A stretch of DNA of 47,947 nt. Origin: DAOTXN01 sp034435435. Lineage in GTDB: Bacteria > Chloroflexota > Anaerolineae > S140-20. The notes under the pieces were generated by a model that worked only from the letters and a program-made list of their open reading frames with translations, searched no databases and was not told the DNA's origin. The translations under genes and the position numbers were made by a program. Below are positions 7,462 to 15,600 of this stretch, piece after piece. Location: the NCBI GenBank assembly GCA_034435435.1, contig DAOTXN010000107.1, positions 1 through 47,947 on the forward strand, given 5' to 3'. The first letter of the stretch is position 1, and the number at the start of each line of letters is the position of its first letter.

Positions 7462-9252
7462 ATGGCAAAAACCGGCAGTTTATTGAATTTCGAGCTGGTC
7501 GTTCACGCCACCCACGAGGCGGGGATAAAAGTAGGAGGCATCGGCGCGGCGCTCGACGGCTTGTTGAACAGTGGCGCGTATCAAGTGAGCGTGCAACGCA
7601 CGATCCTCGTCGGCCCGATGAACACACGCGACGACGTCGAAATGGAGCGCCTGGTCAACCCCGAGAACAGGCTGGAGGTGGAATACTCGTCCTATCACGG
7701 CGTAGACAAGCTGGAACGCAAATTATCGGCGGAGCTCGGCAAGATCGCAGCCGGGTTCAATGTGCACATCCTCTACGGGCGGCGCGAGTTTAGCGGGGTG
7801 CAACACGAAGTGCTATTGGTTGACGCCAGCCAAGTCTGGAACGACAAGCTCAATTCCTTCAAACGCCGTGTGTACGATCGCTTTGGTCTCGAATCCGACC
7901 GTTACGAGGGCGACCCCGAATACAGCCTATACATCAACGCGGCCGAACCCAGTTACCTGGCGCTCAAGACGTTGGCCGGTAATCGGCGCAAGGGTGAGCG
8001 TTTTATGATAGCCCATGATTTTATGGGATTGCCACTGCTCTACTCGGCCACGTTGCACGATCCCGATACCTACCATCCCATCTTTTTCGCGCACGAAGTA
8101 GCGACGATGCGATCCCTGGTAGAAAACAGCTACGGCCACGATACCATGTTTTACAACACCATGCGTCGGGCCCGGGCGCAAGGTCTGTTCTTGCGAGATG
8201 TATTCGGCGATCAGTCAGGTTATTTCAAACACGCTATGCTCAAAACGGCCATCGAATGTGACAACATCCTGGCTGTGGGCGACACCGTCGTCGAGGAATT
8301 GCGTTTCCTGTCGCCGGTGCTGGCTCAAGCGCACATCGACCTGGTTTACAACGGCCTGGCTACTCAAGAAATCTCGTTGGACGACAAACAAACTTCCAAA
8401 ACCCGTTTGGCCCAATACGCCGTCAACCTGGGCTTGTTCGACAGGCCGCCCGATTTTGTCTTTACGCACGTAACGCGCTTTGTGCCCAGTAAAGCCATGT
8501 GGCGCGATATTCAAGTATTGGAACACCTCGACCCATTGCTGGTCGCCAAGCGAAAAAGGGCCGTGCTGTTCGTGCTGGCGACGGCCCTACCCCGCGGCCG
8601 CCGGGCGCCTGACGTGCTTAAATGGGAGCAAGAATACGGCTGGCCTGTTGTTCATCGCCACGACAACGGCGACCTGCGCTACGGCGAAGTGGATTTTTAT
8701 CAGCTCATCGAAACCTTTAACGCCAACGCCCGGGCCATCCGCGTGGTTCTCGTCAACCAATTTGGCTGGAGCCGCGGGCGTTGCGGCCAGCGTATGCCCG
8801 AGGACATGACCTATAACGACATCCGCTGGGGCACCGACCTGGAATTCGGCCAGTCTATTTATGAACCGTTCGGTATCTCCCAACTGGAGCCTCTGGGCTA
8901 TGGCGCATTGAGTGTTTTGTCGAACATCTGTGGCTGTCTGGGATTGGTGCGCCAGGTCTCACAGACCGACCTCCCCGAGCACCTCATTGTAGCTGACTAT
9001 ATCGGACTGCCCGAGGGGATGGCCGGAGGTGACTTTCGAGCCGCCCAAATGCTGGGGCAGCCAGAACGCGACCGTATCGAAGTCATTCAAGCAGAGTACA
9101 TCGCCCGAGAAATCGTGACCCGCCTGCCCACGACCAAGCGGGCGCGTCAAAACATGCTGCGGCAAGGATACAGGCTTGGCCAACAGATGGGCTGGGATAC
9201 CATCGTCCAGAACTATTGGCTACCGGCTCTGGTTCACGCCGCCAGCAAATGA
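7462..9252 (+). CDS. Glycogen-synthase-like glycosyltransferase (GT-B fold)
   Basis: 596 residues. The N-terminal KVGGIGAAL is the ADP-glucose/glycogen-synthase K-x-G-G loop; the C-terminal domain has the retaining-GT E-x7-E motif (Glu468 and Glu476 in YEPFGISQLE). Directly followed by glgC (56 bp), which makes ADP-glucose, so a role in alpha-glucan synthesis is the natural reading. It is about 100 residues longer than typical bacterial GlgA and reads differently between the two motifs, so it is a divergent family member rather than textbook GlgA. RBS GGGAGA before ATG 7462. Confidence 0.82.
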   Translation: MAKTGSLLNFELVVHATHEAGIKVGGIGAALDGLLNSGAYQVSVQRTILVGPMNTRDDVEMERLVNPENRLEVEYSSYHGVDKLERKLSAELGKIAAGFNVHILYGRREFSGVQHEVLLVDASQVWNDKLNSFKRRVYDRFGLESDRYEGDPEYSLYINAAEPSYLALKTLAGNRRKGERFMIAHDFMGLPLLYSATLHDPDTYHPIFFAHEVATMRSLVENSYGHDTMFYNTMRRARAQGLFLRDVFGDQSGYFKHAMLKTAIECDNILAVGDTVVEELRFLSPVLAQAHIDLVYNGLATQEISLDDKQTSKTRLAQYAVNLGLFDRPPDFVFTHVTRFVPSKAMWRDIQVLEHLDPLLVAKRKRAVLFVLATALPRGRRAPDVLKWEQEYGWPVVHRHDNGDLRYGEVDFYQLIETFNANARAIRVVLVNQFGWSRGRCGQRMPEDMTYNDIRWGTDLEFGQSIYEPFGISQLEPLGYGALSVLSNICGCLGLVRQVSQTDLPEHLIVADYIGLPEGMAGGDFRAAQMLGQPERDRIEVIQAEYIAREIVTRLPTTKRARQNMLRQGYRLGQQMGWDTIVQNYWLPALVHAASK

Positions 9253-9307
9253 ATGTGAAACGTAAATTACGCATGATGGTTTGCGCCTCACTTGGGGGGA
9301 GGGAACC

Positions 9308-10573
9308 ATGCCTAAAACAGTGGCGATGATTCTCGCTGGAGGGGAAGGGCGGCGTTTGAGCATCCTCTCGCAAAAACGCGCCAAGCCGGCCGTCCCCTTT
9401 GCCGGCAAATACCGCATCATTGACTTTACACTCAGCAATTGCGTCAATTCGGGCATCTATACCGTGGGCATTGCCACGCAGTACCAGCCCCGCTCGCTCA
9501 ATGACCACATTCGCGCCGGGCGACCCTGGGACCTGGACCGCGCCAATGGCGGCGTAACCCTGCTGCAACCCTACCTCGGTCGCTCCGACTCGGACTGGTA
9601 CCACGGCACCGCCGACGCCGTGTACCAAAATTTCGACTTTGTGCGCCGGCCCAGGCCAGCGCACGTCCTGATCCTGGCCGGAGACCACATTTACAAGATG
9701 GATTATGACCATCTCATTCGCTTCCACCAAGAACACCAAGCCGACTGCACCATCGCTGTTCGACATGTGCCGCTGGAAGAGTCCTCGCGCTTTGGAGTCA
9801 TGTCAGTAGATGGCGACCAGCGCATCGTCGAGTTTCAGGAAAAACCGGCCGCACCCAAGAGCACGCTGGCCTCCATGGGCATCTATGTCTTTGACCTGAC
9901 AGCCCTTGACCAGGCGCTCCAAGATGACATCCAAGACCCCACCTCCAAACGCGACTTTGGCGGCGACGTCATCCCGCGTATGCTGGCCCAGGGCAGGCGG
10001 CTCTATGCTTTTCCTTTCGACGGCTATTGGGTAGACGTGGGCACAGTGCACGCCTATTGGGAAGCCCACATGGAGCTGCTCAGCGATAACCCCCCGCTGG
10101 ATTTGCTCGACCGCCATTGGGTGATCCACACCCGCAGCGAAGAGCGCCCGCCCGTCAACATTCGCACCGGCGCGACGGTGAGCCATAGCTTGATTACCGA
10201 CGGTTGCGTCATCGAAGGCTCGGTGGAATTCTCGGTTCTATCGCCAGGGGTGCTTGTTCAGCGCGGCGCGGTCGTCCGCCATTCCGTCATCATGACCGAT
10301 ACCGTCATCAAAGCCGGGGCAGTCGTGGACCGTTGCATTATCGACAAGCAAGTCGTCGTGGGCCGGGGCGCTCATCTGGGCTGGAGCAAAGACTATTCAA
10401 TCAACCCCCTGGGAGAGTTAACCACCGGCATCACGCTGGTGGGCAAAAACTCGCAGTTGCCGGATGGATTGCGTGTGGGACGCAACAGTGTGATCGCCAG
10501 CGACTTGGCGTCAGACGACTTTACGACCCAAACCATCCCCAGCGGCGCGACCGTCAGCGCAATGACGGCCTAG
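9308..10573 (+). CDS. glgC: Glucose-1-phosphate adenylyltransferase
   Basis: 421 residues. Makes ADP-glucose from glucose-1-P and ATP for glycogen synthesis. The N-terminus has the nucleotidyltransferase signature AMILAGGEGRRLSILS with KRAKPAVPFAGKYRIIDF. AGDHIYKMDY supplies the metal-binding Asp, the FQEKP block follows, and the C-terminus is a left-handed beta-helix (repeated V-I hexapeptides). ATG 9308 is chosen because a strong GGGGGGAGG precedes it; the frame is open 27 bases further up. The TAG stop lies inside the CTAG target duplication of a small MITE. Paired with the glycosyltransferase upstream. Confidence 0.95.
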   Translation: MPKTVAMILAGGEGRRLSILSQKRAKPAVPFAGKYRIIDFTLSNCVNSGIYTVGIATQYQPRSLNDHIRAGRPWDLDRANGGVTLLQPYLGRSDSDWYHGTADAVYQNFDFVRRPRPAHVLILAGDHIYKMDYDHLIRFHQEHQADCTIAVRHVPLEESSRFGVMSVDGDQRIVEFQEKPAAPKSTLASMGIYVFDLTALDQALQDDIQDPTSKRDFGGDVIPRMLAQGRRLYAFPFDGYWVDVGTVHAYWEAHMELLSDNPPLDLLDRHWVIHTRSEERPPVNIRTGATVSHSLITDGCVIEGSVEFSVLSPGVLVQRGAVVRHSVIMTDTVIKAGAVVDRCIIDKQVVVGRGAHLGWSKDYSINPLGELTTGITLVGKNSQLPDGLRVGRNSVIASDLASDDFTTQTIPSGATVSAMTA

Positions 10574-10671
10574 CAGCCTGTCGGAGAGATGTAATTTAGC
10601 CCCTTGTGGGCGTCCAAAATGGGCGCAAAACGGGCACAAGGCCCTATATTACAGGGTTCTCCGACAGGCTG
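10574..10671. mobile_element. 98-bp palindromic MITE with CTAG target duplication
   Basis: Terminal inverted repeats CAGCCTGTCGGAGA at both ends, with a second imperfect pair inside (GTAATTTAGCCCCTTGTG against its near-complement), so almost the whole element folds on itself. It is flanked on both sides by CTAG (10570-10573 and 10672-10675). No ORF. A 4-bp YTAR-type target is known for IS5-group elements, so mobilisation by such a transposase is inferred. The glgC stop codon is part of the left CTAG. Confidence 0.8.
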
Positions 10672-10716
10672 CTAGCTGCAACACCTTTCAAAAAACGCTG
10701 GATGTCACCGCAGAGA

Positions 10717-10752
10717 CGCCGAGAACGCAGAGATTTCGCGGGCTTCTCGGCG
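10717..10752. repeat. Hairpin in the spacer downstream of the MITE
   Basis: Perfect 9-bp arms CGCCGAGAA (10717-10725) and TTCTCGGCG (10744-10752) within a CGCAGAG-rich low-complexity stretch. No U-tract follows. The remainder of the spacer up to 10932 shows only a promoter. Confidence 0.55.
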
Positions 10753-10782
10753 CTTCAACAACCAACGTTACTTTTTTCCCAG

Positions 10783-10811
10783 TTACAATTCGGGGCCATT
10801 TGTGCTATAAT
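10783..10811 (+). promoter_or_regulatory. Putative extended -10 promoter of the surface-protein genes
   Basis: TGCTATAAT ending at 10811 is a full extended -10; TTACAA (10783-10788) 17 bp upstream is a weak -35. Located about 120 bp before the start at 10933. Confidence 0.5.
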
Positions 10812-10932
10812 GAAACTATTGTTGTCACCGCCGACGCCCGCGACGCCGCACACCACCTTCGCATCCGGTATCGCTACCCTGAACTGAACAGACTCGCGCC
10901 GCAACGGCTTGTTCACCTCCGGGAGGCCAATC

Positions 10933-12636
10933 ATGGGCAAACGCCGCGTTTCATCAGGTCTTTTCGGTGCACTCCTTTTAGTTTTGGCAGCCACGTTGAC
11001 CGGCTCTACCGCCCCCGTGCGACAGTCTGTCTCGCTGACCTTGCTCAGCAGTCAGGGCCAGGCCGCCAATCAACTCCCCGATCGCACACTCTTGCGCGCC
11101 GCCCCTCTCCCCCTACCCGACCCCAATTGGGACAGCGCCTATTTTGACGATAGCGGCTGGGCCAATGCCTTTCCCGTGATCCGGCGCGTCCCCTGGAATT
11201 CGGACGGCGGCGGTTCCATCGACCAGATTGTGCAGGCCGGAGCCGACCACGTTTGGGGAGGCGCGCCCGGCGGCCCCTTTGAGGCCGACGACGGCGGGGC
11301 GGTCAACTGGCCGCCGCGCACCGCCGCCGAGGGCATGCCCATCAGCGCCCAGACGCCCCAGACCCTTTTTCTGCGCAAAACCTTCTGCGTCGCCCTGGAC
11401 GCCGACGCGAGCGCCATCGGCAGCAGCGACCTCGAACTGATGCTCGCGACCGACTTTGGCCCCACGGCCGGCGCGGCCTTTCTCAACGAGTGGCCGGTGA
11501 ACACCAACCTGCCCGGCGACGGCCAGGTGCACACCTACGGCCTGGCGGGTGCGCCCTACCAGCGCGGCCAGAACACACTGGCCCTGTGGGCCCAAGACAA
11601 CCGGGGCGACAACGCCGCCGCCGTGCTCTACCGTTTCACGCTCAACTATGACATCGCCCCCGACGCGCTCACCGTCTCCGGACCGGCCGACGCTCACGTG
11701 GGTCAGGCGATCACGTTCAACGCCGCCCACGATGGACTGAGCGGCCGCCCGCTTACCTTCCGCTGGGCCATGGGCGACGGCGCCGTGCTGGACACCGGCG
11801 CAACCCCGTCCGTCAACTATGCTTATCCCGCCGCGGGCAGCTACACCGGCGTGCTGACCGTCACCGAGAGCGGCCTCTTGGGCTGCAACGCTGTGCAGCC
11901 CTTTGCCATCACCGTGAACACGGCGGCGCTGAACGTGCTCAAAAGCGACCGCTTTGACCCCGTGGCCGCCGGCGATTTTCTCGACTATGACCTCAGCGTG
12001 CAAAACACCGGCCCAGTCACGACTTTTGGCGGCGTCACCGTCAACGACAGCGTGCCCGCCGACACCACCTTTGTCTCGTGCTCCGGAGGCCTCTTTTGCA
12101 GCCACGTCGGCGGCGTGGTCACGTGGGACGTGGGCGCATTGGCCCCTGGGGCCAGCGTTAACGTCAGTTTTCGCGTCCTGGTAGACAACGCCCCCCCGCC
12201 CGACCCGCCGCTCGTCGTCAACACCACTTATGGGGCCAGCAGCGGCGGCGGAGTCGTCTTTGTCGGCGCGACGCCCATCACCACCACCATCATCGTTTTG
12301 GGCACGCCCACACCTACGCCGACCCACACGCCCACATCCACGCCTGTGCCTACGAATACTCCAGATACTCCCGGTGCGCCGACCGCCACGGCGACCATTA
12401 CTCCGCCGCCGCCCACCCACACCTCTGGTCCACCACAGCCCACCAGCCCGCCCGGCCCTACAGCCGCGCCGCCGATAGCTACCGCAACCTCCACCACCGC
12501 CGTCGCCACGCCTGCATTTTTACCCATTTCAGGAACAGGTAGCGGCGGTCTGGAGATTTGGGCTTGGGCAGGCGCGCTTTTGATATTGGTTGCGCTCTAT
12601 TACGTGCGACGCACTTTCAAAGTGCATCGCACGTGA
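10933..12636 (+). CDS. Secreted PKD/DUF11 surface protein with stalk and C-terminal membrane anchor
   Basis: 567 residues. ATG 10933 follows GGGAGG; the frame opens 24 bases earlier. A signal peptide (SSGLFGALLLVLAATLTGS) leads into a region with galactose-binding-like character (FDDSGWANAF). A PKD-type beta-sandwich follows (about 245-335, FRWAMGDG). Next come a DUF11 module (LNVLKSDRFDPVAAGDFL), a Thr/Pro-rich stalk (about 455-525), LPISGTGSGG, one transmembrane helix and a basic tail. The LPxxG-helix-basic end resembles a sortase signal but is not canonical LPxTG. Likely an anchored adhesin or structural surface protein. Fourteen bp upstream of the giant DUF11 protein, probably co-transcribed. 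Confidence 0.8.
   Translation: MGKRRVSSGLFGALLLVLAATLTGSTAPVRQSVSLTLLSSQGQAANQLPDRTLLRAAPLPLPDPNWDSAYFDDSGWANAFPVIRRVPWNSDGGGSIDQIVQAGADHVWGGAPGGPFEADDGGAVNWPPRTAAEGMPISAQTPQTLFLRKTFCVALDADASAIGSSDLELMLATDFGPTAGAAFLNEWPVNTNLPGDGQVHTYGLAGAPYQRGQNTLALWAQDNRGDNAAAVLYRFTLNYDIAPDALTVSGPADAHVGQAITFNAAHDGLSGRPLTFRWAMGDGAVLDTGATPSVNYAYPAAGSYTGVLTVTESGLLGCNAVQPFAITVNTAALNVLKSDRFDPVAAGDFLDYDLSVQNTGPVTTFGGVTVNDSVPADTTFVSCSGGLFCSHVGGVVTWDVGALAPGASVNVSFRVLVDNAPPPDPPLVVNTTYGASSGGGVVFVGATPITTTIIVLGTPTPTPTHTPTSTPVPTNTPDTPGAPTATATITPPPPTHTSGPPQPTSPPGPTAAPPIATATSTTAVATPAFLPISGTGSGGLEIWAWAGALLILVALYYVRRTFKVHRT
12602..12634. repeat. 33-bp near-perfect palindrome over the end of the surface-protein gene
   Basis: Arms ACGTGCGACGCACTTT (12602-12617) and AAAGTGCATCGCACGT (12619-12634) around one central C, with one mismatched pair. 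It encodes the last residues (RRTFKVHRT) and reaches into the stop codon, directly before the RBS of the next gene. It may be a repetitive palindromic element that supplied the gene's end, or an RNA hairpin acting on the downstream gene. Confidence 0.85.
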
Positions 12637-12650
12637 CGCAGGAGGGTACG

Positions 12651-15600
12651 ATGAAACGCTATTTTTGGCTCTTTTCATCCATCGCACTCGCCGCCGCGGC
12701 CCTGTTTTCCCTTTTCGCCATGCTGCAAGCCGGACCGGCCCAGGCCGCGCCCGCCTCGTCGCCGCCCGCCCGCCCCGCTGGGCGCGCCTTGCAGCAAATC
12801 ACCCCTGTTTACACCGTCACCGATAGCCTCAACGACGACGTGGCGTACAACTGGATCGAAATCCGGGGCAACGGCGGTCAGGCGGCACCCGGCCTGGCTT
12901 CTATCCTGGATGGCTCCGACCCGATCGACATTGGCTTTTATTTCCCGTTCTACGAGAATGTCTACAGCCAGGTGCGGGCCAGCGCCAACGGTTATCTCTA
13001 CTTTGATAACACCGGCTCTTATGGGGCCAACACGCCCAACCAGATCGGTCCCGGCGACCCGGACAACGTCATCGCCGCCTTGGGCGCCTTTCTCTACCTG
13101 CCCCAAGAAGAAGGCATCGGGAACGTCTATTTCCGGCGCGACACCCTCCCGGAGCGGCGTTTCATCGTCGAATACGTCAACGCCCAGTGGTTCGGCGGGC
13201 TGAACGAGCCGCACACCTTTCAAGTCATCCTCTACCCCGACGGGCGAATCAAGGTCCAGTATCGCCAGGTGCGCTTTTTGACCAACGCCCACGAATACGT
13301 GGTGGCCGGCATTGAAGACAGCGTTGGCGGCAACGGCGTCGAATATGCCAGCGGCTTTTTCGACCAGGACCCCACCATCCAGAACGACCTGGCGGTGTTG
13401 TATGACCCCGGCAACTCGATTTTCGGCCATCTTTTTGTCCTGCCGCCGGCCCAAAGCGCCTGGGAAGACCCCGGCGAAACGCTGGATTTTGAGCTCACAT
13501 TGGTCAACCTGACCGGCGTCACGAGCACCTTTAACGTGACCTACAGCCTGGCCATCAGCTCCAGCGCCGCGCCCACGCCCGACCTGTGGCTCGTGGGTGT
13601 GCCGCTCACCCTGCCGATTCCGGGCGGCACGGGCGTCATCCCCCTGCCCAACACCTTCGACTATGACTTTCAAGTGACGGCCACCCTCCCCGCCAGCGCC
13701 ACTTGGTTCGACCAAGCCATCTTGCGCCTCACCGTCACCTCGGCCGCCTCGCCGACCATCTCCAACACCGCCGTCATCACCTACGGCGTGGCCCACCGCG
13801 ATTTGTCCATCGAGAAAGAGCTAGACCCGGACATCCCGGCCGCTCCCGGCGGCTACTTCCGCTACCGGCTGGCCGTGACCAACGCCGCCAGCCCGCTCGA
13901 CCCCGAGCGCCCGGCCCCGGCGCGGGGCGTCGTCGTCACCGACACATTGCCGCTCTCCACCACGCTGCTCCCGCCGCTGCCGGGGAACGTCGTCACCGCC
14001 ACGCTGGGCGGCCACACCGTGCTCACCTGGACCGTGGGCGACATGGGAATTTACGCCGAGGACGAACTATACCTGGCGCTCTATGCTACCCCCGTGCTCA
14101 CCGTCGGCGACGTCATCACCAACACCGCCGCGGCGACGATGACCGCCAGCCGAGAGTACGGTCCTTTTGCCAACAACGCTGTCACCCACACCTTCTCCAT
14201 CGTCTCGCCCACCGTCGTGTACCAAATTGACAAATATCCGGCCGCGCAAGACGCCGGCCCCGGCGCGCGCGTGGATTGGGACATCTATTACTACGACATG
14301 GGCAGCCTGCCGGTCAGCGGCACGCGCATCGTGGATCAATTACCCATCAGCACGACGCTGGCCGATGTGAACATCGCCCCGCCCGTCACTGACTATAGCT
14401 ACGACCCGCTCAGCCACACGCTGGTCTTTACCCTCGACCCGCTGCGCAACGGCGACTGGTGGGGCTACCCGCCCATCAACGTCGCCGTCACCCTCAGCGC
14501 GGCGCTAGAGGAGGGCGCAGTGCTGACCAATGTCGTCAGTATCACCACCACCGAGAGCGTCACTCATCTGTTCGCGTACAGCGCCGCCGACGCCACGGCC
14601 ACCGTCACCGTCATCGACCCGCGCGCCGACCCCTTTGTGGAAAAACGGCCTGAAGAAGTGAACGGGCAGGTCGTCGCGCCTGAACCCGGCGGCGACTATA
14701 CCTTCTGGGTCAACTATGGCAATCGGGGCAACGGACCCGCCGTGAGCGCGGTGCTCACCGACACGCTGCCGCAGAGCTTTGTCACCCTGCTGGACGTGGT
14801 AGACTTTGGCGGAAACACCGTCGTCACCAGCACGCCTGGCCTGCTGGTCTGGGAACCCATCACCCTGCCGCCCGGGGCCGACTATTGGGCGCGGGTCGAG
14901 CTGTACATCCACGACAACACACCGGCGGGCGCGTCGCTGGTCAACACGCTGCTCATCACGGCTGCCGGCGGCGGCAACGTCACCACCACCAACGACAGCC
15001 ACGCGCTCACCGTCACCCTGCGCGGAGCCGACGTGACGCTCAGCAAGCACGTCACGCCGACGGGGGCGCTGCGCGTGGGCCAGCGGCTGACCTACACGCT
15101 GCATTTCTCCCACGTGGGCGACCCCGAAGTGCCCGCCACGGGCGTGGTCGTCAGCGACCGGTTGCCGCTGGGCCTGACCAACGTGCAGGTCTATACCGCC
15201 AGCGACGCGCCGCTGCTCTCCGGCGGGACCTACCCGGAGCTGACCTGGAGCGTGCCCGACGAACTGGCCTACGGCGAAAGCGGCGTCATCACCCTCACGG
15301 CCGAGGTGGATGCGGGGGCCGTCTGGCCGCCGCGCCCGGTGCTGCTCAACGCGGCCGAGATCCGCACGGTCAAGCTAGAGCCTTACGGCCACGCGCCCAA
15401 CAGCGCCGTGGTCACCAACGCCGTCGAGCTGGCCGCGCCCTACGTCCTCAAGTTCGGCCCGACCATCGCCATGCCCGGCGAGCCGCTCACCTATACCCTG
15501 CCCTATGGCAACGCCGGCCTGCTGGACGCCCACGACGTGCGCATCACCGATACATTGCCGGTCAGCACCACTTTTTACACCGCTACCACGCCCTTTTCGC

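Noticed and set aside
11113..12420. Long minus-strand frame (435 codons) opposite the PKD/DUF11 gene
   Set aside because: Its translation is low-complexity Gly/Val/Arg and mirrors the codon pattern of the plus-strand gene, which has a signal peptide, domains and an RBS.
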